From Ancrocorticia populi (lineage in GTDB: Bacteria; Actinomycetota; Actinomycetes; Actinomycetales; Actinomycetaceae), in assembly GCF_003123745.1 (NCBI RefSeq), contig NZ_QETB01000005.1, forward strand, positions 62,001 through 126,000: a stretch of 64,000 bases of DNA. The letters run 5' to 3'. Every line of letters begins with the position of its first letter. The first letter of the stretch is position 1. The translations under genes and the position numbers were made by a program. Of this stretch, positions 1 through 7,463 are shown piece by piece. The notes under the pieces were generated by a model. The model was not told where the DNA came from. It made no database searches and saw only the letters and a program-made list of their open reading frames with translations.

Positions 1-245
1 GGGAAGCGAGAATCGGCGAACGCGGCCGGATCCAGCGCCGTGCCGTTGAGGTTTACAGCCTCAACCGAGTTGGCGATGATGTCAAGGAAGGTGGATGCTC
101 CGGACTTGGCCGAGAAATCGATCTCCGTGATGGCCGTGAAGGTTGTGTCCGAAACCGTCAGATCCAGATCTACCCGATAATGATGAGTTGAGACGATACT
201 TGAGCGCTCCATGGCTTCGGTGCGCTGCAGGTTTGTGCCTGGCAT
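1..245 (-). CDS. pepN: Aminopeptidase N (M1 family), N-terminal fragment
   Basis: The minus strand from an ATG at 245 is open to the window edge and encodes about 81 residues. It begins MPGTNLQRTEAMER, followed by SSIVSTHHYRVDLDLTVSD and the beta-strand-rich start of an M1 metallopeptidase (YRVDLDL...FTAITEIDFSA). Actinobacterial PepN proteins begin with the same pattern, in which the conserved N-terminal domain contributes to substrate binding. The zinc site (HExxH) lies outside the window. M1 aminopeptidases release N-terminal amino acids from peptides in the cytoplasm. The gene is divergent from the nitroreductase-like gene. The family call rests only on the N-terminus, so it is probable rather than certain. 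Confidence 0.8.
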   Translation of the reverse strand, partial: MPGTNLQRTEAMERSSIVSTHHYRVDLDLTVSDTTFTAITEIDFSAKSGASTFLDIIANSVEAVNLNGTALDPAAFADSRF

Positions 246-348
246 GAGTGTCCTAACCGCGCCTAGCCTGTTGGGCGGCGCCTTCTATGAATAGTCCATA
301 GATAAGATTACGCGAGGTCAGTGAATCCTTGCGACTTAGGCTGATCCG

Positions 349-960
349 GTGTTCTATGGAGATATGAGTACACAGGTTGAGTTTTGGTTCGATGCGTCCT
401 GCCCCTGGACGTGGATTACGTCGCGATGGTTGGTTGAGGTGGCTGAGGCTCGGGATCTCGATATCCAGTGGAAGCCGTTCTCGCTAGCCGTCCTAAATGA
501 GGACAAGGATATTCCCGAGAATTACCGCGAGCACGTTGAGGAGGGCCGCATGGGCGCACAGGTTGCTGCCGGCGTAGCCGCCGAAGAGGGTAACGAGACC
601 CTTGGACGCTTCTACGAAACGCTAGGCAGGCTCTATCACTCAGAAGGCCGGGTGAACGATCCGATCGCGATTAGTGAGGCGCTCACTGCTTCTGGTGCCG
701 CGGCCGACATCATGGATCGGTTCGCCGATTTCGAAGATGCCGTTGCCGAATCCACCCATGCTGGGTTGGAGCTCGTTGGCGATGAGGTGGGCGTACCCAT
801 CATCGCGATCGACGGTGTGGCCTTCTTCGGGCCCGTCATCTCCCCAGCGCCGCACGGCGAAGACGCCCTCCGGTTGTGGGACGGATGCCTAGCACTCGCC
901 CACACCCCCGGATTCTTCGAGCTGAAGCGCTCGCGGGACGTCGGGCCGATCTTCGATTAG
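349..960 (+). CDS. DsbA-family protein, mycothiol-dependent nitroreductase (Rv2466c)-like
   Basis: A 203-residue thioredoxin-fold protein. The segment FWFDASCPWTWITSRWLVEV near residues 12-31 and the C-terminal FFELKRSRDVGPIFD match the Rv2466c family, a mycothiol-dependent reductase from Mycobacterium tuberculosis. Gly-rich GVAFFGPVIS around residue 160 is the cis-Pro-loop region of the fold. The Mycobacterium protein has CPWC, whereas here the second cysteine is threonine (CPWT), leaving a single redox thiol. I chose the GTG at 349 because a TAGGCT -10 hexamer (337-342) ends six bases upstream, as at other leaderless genes here; the ATG at 364 is the alternative but its GGAG is only two bases away. 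It converges on the M13 peptidase gene with a 3-bp gap. Confidence 0.8.
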   Translation: MFYGDMSTQVEFWFDASCPWTWITSRWLVEVAEARDLDIQWKPFSLAVLNEDKDIPENYREHVEEGRMGAQVAAGVAAEEGNETLGRFYETLGRLYHSEGRVNDPIAISEALTASGAAADIMDRFADFEDAVAESTHAGLELVGDEVGVPIIAIDGVAFFGPVISPAPHGEDALRLWDGCLALAHTPGFFELKRSRDVGPIFD

Positions 961-963
961 GGC

Positions 964-2961
964 CTACCAGATCCGCACGCGCTCCTCGGGATCCAGATAC
1001 AGCGCATCGCCAGCCTCAACGCCGAACGCCTCGGCGAAGGCATCAACGTTCTTGACTACGCCGTTGCAGCGGAATTCCGCGGGGGAGTGGGGATCGGTGG
1101 CGATCAGCGTCTCCAAGAGTTCGCTGCGGCGCTTCTCCTGCCAAATCCGTGCGTAGGAGAGCAGCACGCGCTGGGTGGCGGTGTAGCGATCGATCTCCGG
1201 CGCATCCTCTAGCGTTTGGCCCGCCCGGGCAAGTGCGATGGCGTAAGCCTTGAGTCCGATAGACAGGCCGCCCAAGTCACCGATGTTCTCACCAAGAGTG
1301 AGCGCGCCCTGAACGTGATGCGGGCTGTCCGGCCCGAACTGCTCAGGAATGTACTGCTCGTATTGGTTCACAAGCGCGCTGGTGCGCTTCTCAAACTCGG
1401 TGCGATCCGTTTCGGTCCACCAGTTGTGGAGCGCCCCGCTGGCATCGTACTTGGAACCCTGATCGTCGAAGCCGTGCCCGATCTCGTGGCCGATCACGGC
1501 GCCGATCCCACCGTAGTTGAACGAATCGTCGCGCTCGGGATCAAAGAACGGGAACTGGAGGATGGCCGCGGGGAACACGATCTCGTTCCACACCGGGTTG
1601 TAGTAGGCGTTGACGGTTTGCGGGGACATGAACCATTCGGACCGATCCATGGGCTTGCCCAGCTTCTCGATGCCGCGGTTGAATTCGAACTGGTTGATCT
1701 GACGGAGGTTCTCCACCAGATCATCGCCGATCGTCAGCGCAGAATAGTCCAGCCACTTGTCCGGGTAGCCGATCTTGGTGACGAAGGAATCTACCTTCTC
1801 AAGGGCTTTGGTCTTAGTGTCCGAACCCATCCAGTCGAGCCCGCGGATGGACTGGCGGTAGGCCTCCAGCAGATCATCAACCAACTGGAGCATGGCTGCC
1901 TTGTGATCCGGCGGGAAGTGGCGCTCAACGTAGAGCTTGCCCACGGCCTCTCCCAGAGACCCGTTCACTAACTGCACGCCACGCTTCCAGCGCGCACGCT
2001 GTTCGGTGGTGCCGGACAGAACGCGCCCGTAAAAATCGAAGTTGGCGCGATCGATCTCCTCGGTCAGCACATTGGAACGCCCGCGGAGCACCCGCCAGCG
2101 GCTGTACTCCTTGAGATCGTCGAGCGGAGTCTCGGCCCACACCCGCGCGCTGCCAGCCAGAGCGTCCGGCGTCATGACGATCACGTTGGCCAGCTTGTCC
2201 TCCGTGAAGCCAGCTGCCTTCATGGCGCCCGCCCAGTTGAATCCCGGCGCCGATGCCACGAATTCATTCCAAGACATCGGGTTGTTGATCTTGTCCGTGT
2301 CGCGCGAATCCACCACGTTCATATGGGTGGCGGCAAACGCCTTTTCCAGTCCGAACACGGTCGCGGATTCGGTTTCGGCCACGGCATCGGTGAGTCCATA
2401 GCCCAGCTTCATGAAGCTGGTGGTAAATGCCCGGTATTTCTCCAGCACCTCGGCGAACTGAGGCTCGCGATAGTAGGCCTCGTCCGGCAGTCCGATGCCA
2501 GCTTGGAAAAGGAACGCCACGTATCGCTCGGGATCGTTCAGATCGGTATCCACATTGATGCCGAAGAATGTCCCGACCCCCGTGGGCATGAGCGAACCGA
2601 CGGCCACCGCCAGCTCATCCTTGGAGGTTGCCCGGTTAATTGCCTGAATGTCCCCGGCCAAAGGCTCGGTTCCCTTGGCGTTGGCGGACTCGGTGTTCAT
2701 CCACGAGTTAAAGAAGCTGGCAACCTTTTGAGCCTCGCCCTCGGTGGGGTTCTTTGCGGAGATCTCCTCGATGATGTCGCGTACCTGCTCCTCTGCCTGA
2801 ATGTGCAGGGCAGTGAAGGAGCCATCCGAGGAAAGATCGGCGGGGATCTCGTAGGTATCCAGCCAGGTTCCGTTCACTGCACGGAACAGGTCATCTTGGA
2901 TACGCACGTTGGGATCTGCTGCCTCCAGCACACGCTGAAGGTGAATGTTCGATGTGGTCAT
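964..2961 (-). CDS. pepO: M13 family (neprilysin/PepO-like) metallopeptidase
   Basis: A 665-residue protein with the two-part M13 architecture: an alpha-helical N-terminal domain (from about residue 20: DDLFRAVNGTWLDTYEIPAD) and the C-terminal catalytic domain. The segment NAYYNPVWNEIVFPAAILQ precedes the zinc motif HEIGH near residue 490, and ENIGD near 557 supplies the third zinc ligand. No signal peptide or transmembrane anchor is visible, so a cytoplasmic oligopeptidase is likely, as for PepO of lactic acid bacteria. The open frame extends to 3009, but I chose the ATG at 2961 (MTTSNIHLQ) because a TATGCT hexamer at 2969-2974 sits seven bases upstream, suggesting leaderless initiation. It is divergent from rpiB. 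Confidence 0.92.
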   Translation of the reverse strand: MTTSNIHLQRVLEAADPNVRIQDDLFRAVNGTWLDTYEIPADLSSDGSFTALHIQAEEQVRDIIEEISAKNPTEGEAQKVASFFNSWMNTESANAKGTEPLAGDIQAINRATSKDELAVAVGSLMPTGVGTFFGINVDTDLNDPERYVAFLFQAGIGLPDEAYYREPQFAEVLEKYRAFTTSFMKLGYGLTDAVAETESATVFGLEKAFAATHMNVVDSRDTDKINNPMSWNEFVASAPGFNWAGAMKAAGFTEDKLANVIVMTPDALAGSARVWAETPLDDLKEYSRWRVLRGRSNVLTEEIDRANFDFYGRVLSGTTEQRARWKRGVQLVNGSLGEAVGKLYVERHFPPDHKAAMLQLVDDLLEAYRQSIRGLDWMGSDTKTKALEKVDSFVTKIGYPDKWLDYSALTIGDDLVENLRQINQFEFNRGIEKLGKPMDRSEWFMSPQTVNAYYNPVWNEIVFPAAILQFPFFDPERDDSFNYGGIGAVIGHEIGHGFDDQGSKYDASGALHNWWTETDRTEFEKRTSALVNQYEQYIPEQFGPDSPHHVQGALTLGENIGDLGGLSIGLKAYAIALARAGQTLEDAPEIDRYTATQRVLLSYARIWQEKRRSELLETLIATDPHSPAEFRCNGVVKNVDAFAEAFGVEAGDALYLDPEERVRIW

Positions 2962-3041
2962 GCAAATTAGCATACGCACCGCAGCCCATCGGCACCCACA
3001 TTTCTCCACTGCGCGAAAGGAATGCGATTAGAATGGGCCGC

Positions 3042-3497
3042 ATGCGAGTACATATTGCATCGGATCATGCAGGATTCGAACTAAGAGAGTACGTTATCCC
3101 GAAGCTCAAGGAAGCCGGCTACGAGGTAGTAGATCACGGCGCCACAACCTACGATTCCTTGGACCATTACCCCACCATGTGCATCCCTTGCGCGGAGGCA
3201 GTGGTGGCGGATCCGGGTTCACTCGGCATCGTCATTGGCGGTTCGGGCAACGGCGAACAAATCGCCGCTAATAAGGTGAAGGGCGCACGCGCGATCCTCG
3301 CCTGGAATCAGGACACAGCCGCGCTTGGCCGCGAGCACAACAATGCAAACGTGATTGGCATCGGTGCGCGCCAGCACGCCCCGGAAGAGGCGTGGACGCT
3401 CATCAAGACCTTCCTCGAGACCCCGTGGAGCGAAGAGGATCGCCATCAGGCGCGCGTTGATCTCCTGACCGAATACGAGGACAAAACCAAGAAGTAG
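3042..3497 (+). CDS. rpiB: Ribose-5-phosphate isomerase B
   Basis: A 151-residue RpiB/LacAB-type isomerase interconverting ribose 5-phosphate and ribulose 5-phosphate in the pentose phosphate pathway. It shows the N-terminal nucleotide-like phosphate-binding segment MRVHIASDHAGFELRE, the anion loop GGSGNGEQIAANKVKGARA, and NVIGIGAR in the C-terminal half. Cys in the MCIPCAEAV segment is a candidate for the catalytic base typical of one RpiB subclass. The start at 3042 is chosen over the ATG at 3033 because a TAGAAT hexamer (3029-3034) ends seven bases upstream, and homologues start directly with MRV/MKI. It converges on cysE with a 3-bp gap. Confidence 0.93.
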   Translation: MRVHIASDHAGFELREYVIPKLKEAGYEVVDHGATTYDSLDHYPTMCIPCAEAVVADPGSLGIVIGGSGNGEQIAANKVKGARAILAWNQDTAALGREHNNANVIGIGARQHAPEEAWTLIKTFLETPWSEEDRHQARVDLLTEYEDKTKK

Positions 3498-3500
3498 CGG

Positions 3501-4079
3501 CTAGATATAGATAGCCGGATCGATGGTGTAGGCGGGTGCGGCGTGGTCCCGGTAGCTTGCTGGGACGCCCACCGCCGTGTGGTGTGCGGGTAGATCCCTA
3601 ACGACGACGGCGTTTGCTCCGATACGAGCCTTATCTCCGATAGTTACGGGGCCGAGTACTTTAGCTCCCGCACCCACCACTACACCGTCGCCCAGCGTTG
3701 GGTGGCGCTTCGTGGCGGTCAATGATGTACCGCCTAGCGTGACGCCATGGTAAAGCATGCAATCGCGGCCAATCTGCGAAGTCTCGCCGATTACCACGCC
3801 CATGCCGTGATCGATAAAGAGTCGTGGCCCGATCTGGGCACCAGGATGAATCTCAATGCCGGTGATTCCGCGGACCAGCTGTGAGAATAGGCGGGCGGGA
3901 AGCTTGAAAGCGCCGCCGCGCTTCCAGACGGCGTGGGCTAGGCGATAACCCCACACGGCGTGGACGCCGGGGTAGGCAAGTGCCACCTCTAACCGGTTGC
4001 GGGCAGCCGGATCGTGATCACAGGCAGCCTGCAGATCATCGTTCAGGACCCGAACAAACTTGTTGAGATGTGCACCCAT
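3501..4079 (-). CDS. cysE: Serine O-acetyltransferase
   Basis: A 192-residue acetyltransferase that makes O-acetylserine from serine and acetyl-CoA, the first step of cysteine synthesis. The left-handed beta-helix hexapeptide repeats are clear from about residue 80 ([20 protein letters not shown], then VTLGGTSL and [13 protein letters not shown]). The protein is the short EpsC/CysE type common in Gram-positives, lacking the long N-terminal helical domain of E. coli CysE. The frame is open to 4133, but ATG 4079 (MGAHLNKF) has an AGAGGA motif six bases upstream. Its substrate partner cysK lies 1.3 kb upstream on the same strand, separated by an oppositely oriented two-gene insertion. Confidence 0.92.
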   Translation of the reverse strand: MGAHLNKFVRVLNDDLQAACDHDPAARNRLEVALAYPGVHAVWGYRLAHAVWKRGGAFKLPARLFSQLVRGITGIEIHPGAQIGPRLFIDHGMGVVIGETSQIGRDCMLYHGVTLGGTSLTATKRHPTLGDGVVVGAGAKVLGPVTIGDKARIGANAVVVRDLPAHHTAVGVPASYRDHAAPAYTIDPAIYI

Positions 4080-4202
4080 CCCAGTTCCTCTCATTGGACG
4101 CCCGGCGATAAGCCGTGCAGCCAATTGTGCCATCTGGGCGCGTAATGTCCCAAGATCTCCTCAGACTGGACAATTTTCCCTCTTAATGAGTAGGACCGAA
4201 CG

Positions 4203-4222
4203 CCTATGAGTTAGCTCATAGG
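4203..4222. promoter_or_regulatory. Perfect palindrome, candidate operator of the secreted-protein gene pair
   Basis: The arms CCTATGAG (4203-4210) and CTCATAGG (4215-4222) are perfect reverse complements around TTAG. The element lies about 55 bp before the ATG at 4278. A weak promoter (TGGACA 4167-4172, 18-bp spacer, TAGGAC 4191-4196) would place transcription start at its edge. An operator or a leader hairpin would both fit; the binding protein is unknown. Confidence 0.5.
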
Positions 4223-4277
4223 AAATGGTTAGGTTGAAATTGCAAACCTCGAAAACTCATCTTTGGAGGATTGAGAA

Positions 4278-4921
4278 ATGAAACGACGTCTAATCGCCGC
4301 GTTTGTCGCGGCTTTGTTGGTTTCTACTACCCCCCTATAGCGGTGGCGTCTGAATCTGATGATTCGCCAGCGGGTGGCGAGGGCGTAGATTACAGTTTGA
4401 CGGAAATACCAGCGTCCCAACAAGAACGGGAAGAAGCGGAGCGAAACTATAGCCTCGCTGTTGACCCAACAGATTCACTATCAGTTGCTGGTTCTGAAGG
4501 CCAGACGGTCGAACCTCAAAGCGATTACGTAACACATTACAGAATGGCGAACAAAAGCGTGAAGAAGAGTCAAAAAGGCCCACAATTCGCCTCATGCACT
4601 ATTTTGAAGAATGGTGGAACCTGCAACATTGGTAAGGGTAAGACGCTCAATAGAACGATAAATCTCTCGCTCGGGGTAACTCGAAATTGCGCAGCGGGTC
4701 AGCTCGGAATTTCAGCTGCGAAGACGACCACAACAACGGTTGTTTGCAACTCTCCCGCCATGAAGAAAGGTGAGGTGTGGCGCGGCTACTCGATGGGTTC
4801 ACGTCACAAGTACAGGGTAAAGAAACTGACATACTATAAGGGGCGTGAGCTCGTTGATACTCAGACTTCGGGCTGGCTTTACGCCTTCAACCCATGTCGA
4901 AGTGATATCGCTTGTGGGTAG
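4278..4921 (+). CDS. Secreted protein of unknown function; signal peptide and body in different frames (C6 run)
   Basis: The ATG at 4278 has a strong GGAGGA (4265-4270) seven bases upstream and encodes a classical signal peptide start, MKRRLIAAFVAALLVSTTP, but meets TAG right after a run of six C (4331-4336). The remaining body is open in the next frame to 4921. One extra C, or a -1 ribosomal slip, would give a continuous protein with a signal peptidase site at AVA-S and a mature part of about 190 residues. The mature part has a low-complexity acidic N-terminal region, then six cysteines and a Thr/Ser-rich, probably beta-stranded core (NLSLGVTR...GISAAKTTTTTVVC...GEVWRGYSMGSRHKYRVKK). I do not recognise the family. 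A lipoprotein gene follows after 7 bp. It could be a real pseudogene, phase-variable, or a sequence error. Confidence 0.65.
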
Positions 4922-4928
4922 CGGCGCA

Positions 4929-5339
4929 ATGACACGAGCAAAAAGGATCATCGCAGGAGCTGCTTGTATTGTTGCCCTGTCAGGGTGCGGAACAAGTGAG
5001 GATGAACAGACCTCGATGAACGAGTTCTGGGGAAAAGAAACCAGCGATATAGGCTACACGTACGACGAACTCCTCGAAGATCGAAACGTGGTTGTTCAAG
5101 ACTTGTCTGTTCCAGTTAGCGGAGTTGATGAAAGCGAGTCCTTCAACGCTCAGACTAACTGGGAAGACTCCGGCTACGTCATCCTGACCGCCTGTGGCAC
5201 AGGCGATTATTTGGAGGACTCGGATCTGCTTGAGTTCATCGTGACTGCCAAGGATGGCATGCCCGAGGACATGGTGGACAAAGCGGTTAACGGAGACTAC
5301 TGGGAGTGGCTGACTCCCGGACAGTGCCCGGGAACCTAG
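4929..5339 (+). CDS. Small lipoprotein of unknown function
   Basis: A 136-residue protein with a lipoprotein signal peptide: positive MTRAKR, a hydrophobic stretch and the lipobox LSGC, giving a lipidated Cys near residue 22. The mature part is strongly acidic (NEFWGKETSDIGYTYDELLEDR...), contains the segment TNWEDSGYVILTACG and ends in a Trp-containing GDYWEWLTPGQCPGT. Two further cysteines could form a disulfide. It starts seven bases after the stop of the secreted-protein gene, so the two are probably co-transcribed. The open frame reaches back to 4845 but ATG 4929 is the only start that gives the signal peptide. The family is not recognised; the pair is inserted between cysE and cysK in opposite orientation. 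Confidence 0.8.
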   Translation: MTRAKRIIAGAACIVALSGCGTSEDEQTSMNEFWGKETSDIGYTYDELLEDRNVVVQDLSVPVSGVDESESFNAQTNWEDSGYVILTACGTGDYLEDSDLLEFIVTAKDGMPEDMVDKAVNGDYWEWLTPGQCPGT

Positions 5340-5355
5340 CCACTCCCAACAGCTA

Positions 5356-6291
5356 TTAGTCCAGCAGGCCCTCGAAGAGAGGCGTGGAGAGGTAGCGCTC
5401 GCCGAAGTCCGGGATAATTGCCACGATGGTCTTGCCTGCGGCCTCCGGGCGCTTCGCGATCTGGAGCGCTGCGTAGAGCGCGGCACCCGAGGAGATACCC
5501 ACGAGCAGGCCCTCTTGAGTGGCCGAGTCGCGAGCGGTCGCAATTGCGACATCACCAGATACGGCAATTACTTCGTCATACAGATCCGTGTCCAGAACGT
5601 CCGGCACGAAGTTGGCGCCGATGCCCTGAATCTTGTGGGGGCCAGCCTTGCCTTCGGAGAGTAGGGGAGATTCGGCAGGCTCGACGGCCACGATCTTGAC
5701 ATCCGGGTTGTGCTTGCGCAGTGCGCGCCCGGCGCCCGTGATGGTGCCGCCAGTGCCGATTCCGGAGACGAAGTAATCGATCTTGCCATCGGTATCGGCC
5801 CAGATCTCCTCACCTGTGGTGGCCTCATGGATGGCAGGATTGGCCTCGTTGGCAAACTGGGAAGCGAGGATGGCTCCGGGGATGCTCTCTACAAGCTCGT
5901 TAGCCTTGTCAACGGCGCCCTTCATGCCGCCGGCTGGCTCGGTGAGGACTAGTTCGGCACCGAAAGCACGCAGGAGGGCGCGGCGCTCCTTGGACATGGA
6001 GGAGGGCATTGTCAGGATCACGTGGTAACCGCGTACGGCACCCACCCAAGCCAACCCGATGCCGGTGTTGCCAGAGGTGGCCTCGACGATCGTGCCGCCT
6101 TCAGAGAGCGCGCCAGCCTTCTCGGCGGCATCCACGATCGCTACGCCGATGCGGTCCTTAACCGAGTTAGCGGGGTTGTAGAACTCGAGCTTTGCAAGAA
6201 CTGTCGCCTCAGAATCGCCAGCGAGGCGATTGATGCGAACGAGCGGCGTGCCGCCCACGAGCTCGGTTGCGTCCTGATAGATCTTTGCCAT
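5356..6291 (-). CDS. cysK: Cysteine synthase A (O-acetylserine sulfhydrylase)
   Basis: A 311-residue PLP enzyme that replaces the acetyl group of O-acetylserine with sulfide to form cysteine. The PLP lysine is in NSVKDR (about residue 45), the substrate loop [11 protein letters not shown] follows near residue 70, and the phosphate-binding [13 protein letters not shown] lies near residue 178. Length and motifs match CysK rather than cystathionine beta-synthase, since there is no CBS domain. An AAGGAG box precedes the ATG. It is downstream of the YigZ-like gene on the same strand (63-bp gap) and forms a pathway with cysE, from which it is separated by the two-gene insertion. Confidence 0.95.
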   Translation of the reverse strand: MAKIYQDATELVGGTPLVRINRLAGDSEATVLAKLEFYNPANSVKDRIGVAIVDAAEKAGALSEGGTIVEATSGNTGIGLAWVGAVRGYHVILTMPSSMSKERRALLRAFGAELVLTEPAGGMKGAVDKANELVESIPGAILASQFANEANPAIHEATTGEEIWADTDGKIDYFVSGIGTGGTITGAGRALRKHNPDVKIVAVEPAESPLLSEGKAGPHKIQGIGANFVPDVLDTDLYDEVIAVSGDVAIATARDSATQEGLLVGISSGAALYAALQIAKRPEAAGKTIVAIIPDFGERYLSTPLFEGLLD

Positions 6292-6354
6292 TGAGGGATC
6301 TCCTTATTTATTTCTTGCGCTTGGAACTAACCAACCACAAAATAGGGTTTATGT

Positions 6355-7029
6355 CTAGAGTTTAAGATTTTTTACTGCTATTCCGTTAGAAATCCCGCCC
6401 CATGGACGCTCGTGAGCCGCCTCTCCGGAGGCGTCTGGCCGAATGGTCCCGCCGGAGAGCTGGGCGAGAAGAGTGGTGAGCTTCTGACCGTGGGCTGTTG
6501 GAATGTCCAGCCTGACGCCCTCGGCAAGATATTCGGGCGTTCCATCAAACCCCGTGTTGCCCAGCTCTGAGATGTAGCGTCCGGCATCCTTGTGGGGCAG
6601 GATGGCGCTCCAAACAGGTACGACCTCCCGGGTAAGTAGCTCCGCGCCTTCGAGCGTTTGCCTGACCGCACCCGAGTAGGCGCGCACCAGCCCGCCGGTG
6701 CCGAGTAGCGTTCCACCGAAATACCTGCTTACAATCGCCACCGCGTCGGTAAGCCCCATTCCGACGAGCGTATCGAGTATGGGACGGCCGGCCGTGCCGG
6801 AGGGTTCGCCGTCGTCGGACGAATGTAAAACTGGGGAAGAACCACGGATGGATACCACGAAGCCCGTGCAATGATGCCGTGCATCGGGAAACTGGGAACG
6901 TCGCGCACCGATTCGCTCCCGGGCCTGCTCCGGCGAATCGATGCGGGAGACTTCGGCAACGAAGCGCGATCTCTTGATCTCCAATTCGCCGGTCAGGCAC
7001 GCGCCCTGAGGTAGTACGAGTTCGCTCAC
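6355..7029 (-). CDS. YigZ/IMPACT family protein
   Basis: A 224-residue protein with the UPF0029 N-terminal IMPACT domain ([47 protein letters not shown], and [22 protein letters not shown]) followed by the C-terminal DUF1949-like ferredoxin-fold domain. Proteins of this family are ribosome- or nucleotide-associated and their exact role in bacteria is not established. The GTG at 7029 is supported by a TAGAAT hexamer (7036-7041) ending six bases upstream, consistent with leaderless initiation. It lies upstream of cysK in the same direction, and is divergent from the L32 gene. Confidence 0.9.
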   Translation of the reverse strand: MSELVLPQGACLTGELEIKRSRFVAEVSRIDSPEQARERIGARRSQFPDARHHCTGFVVSIRGSSPVLHSSDDGEPSGTAGRPILDTLVGMGLTDAVAIVSRYFGGTLLGTGGLVRAYSGAVRQTLEGAELLTREVVPVWSAILPHKDAGRYISELGNTGFDGTPEYLAEGVRLDIPTAHGQKLTTLLAQLSGGTIRPDASGEAAHERPWGGISNGIAVKNLKL

Positions 7030-7139
7030 CCGCCTATTCTATGCGGCGATGTGATCAAGTACTCTAGGTTGGGCCGGGCAAAGTCCGCCCCCGGAATAGC
7101 GGGCGTGGGCCAACTCGGGTACAGTAAACACTTGTGCGT

Positions 7140-7154
7140 ATTGCCTCAGGCAAT
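7140..7154. promoter_or_regulatory. Perfect inverted repeat upstream of the L32 gene
   Basis: ATTGCCT (7140-7146), a central C, and AGGCAAT (7148-7154) form a perfect 7-1-7 repeat. It lies 55 bp before the rpmF start and just downstream of a possible TACAGT -10 (7120-7125). It does not resemble the AT-rich Zur box expected for zinc-free L32 paralogues. An operator or leader hairpin is possible. Confidence 0.4.
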
Positions 7155-7209
7155 GCGGTTAGACAGATGGCTGCTACCGGGCAGTCAGAGAATCGAGAGG
7201 AGCGGCATC

Positions 7210-7374
7210 ATGGCAGTACCTAAGTTCAAGATGTCCCGCAGCAATACCCGCTCTCGCCGTTCCCAGTGGAAGGCTGAGGTTCCTAACCTCCAGACCGTCC
7301 GCGTTCAGGGCCGCGAAGTGCGCATTCCCCGTAAGCTCGCTAAGGCTTACAAGAATGGCTTGCTCGCGGACTAG
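7210..7374 (+). CDS. rpmF: 50S ribosomal protein L32, cysteine-free form
   Basis: A 54-residue basic protein starting [20 protein letters not shown], the bL32 signature. The C-terminal half has no CxxC pair and no cysteine at all, so it is the zinc-independent (C-minus) form rather than the zinc-ribbon form. An AGAGGAG box lies about seven bases before the ATG. In mycobacteria and Streptomyces, C-minus ribosomal paralogues are induced by zinc limitation through Zur, but here the gene stands alone, without the usual L28, L33 or S14 paralogues next to it. It is followed by a strong intrinsic terminator. Whether a zinc-binding L32 exists elsewhere in the genome cannot be seen. Confidence 0.95.
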   Translation: MAVPKFKMSRSNTRSRRSQWKAEVPNLQTVRVQGREVRIPRKLAKAYKNGLLAD

Positions 7375-7385
7375 TTAAACGTTCA

Positions 7386-7424
7386 GAAAGAACCCGGTTA
7401 CCTGAAAGGTGGCCGGGTTCTTTC
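7386..7424 (+). terminator. Intrinsic terminator of rpmF
   Basis: A 12-bp perfect stem (GAAAGAACCCGG at 7386-7397 with CCGGGTTCTTTC at 7413-7424) with a small inner ACCT/AGGT pairing begins 12 bases after the rpmF stop. The 3' arm itself ends in a T-rich stretch. Confidence 0.8.
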
Positions 7425-7463
7425 GCGTGGGCGCTATCCTTGGGGAAGGTACAAGGAGGCGGC

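Noticed and set aside
1216-1971. 251-codon plus-strand open frame inside the M13 peptidase gene
   Set aside because: It is antisense to a clear metallopeptidase gene and has no ribosome binding site or family motif.
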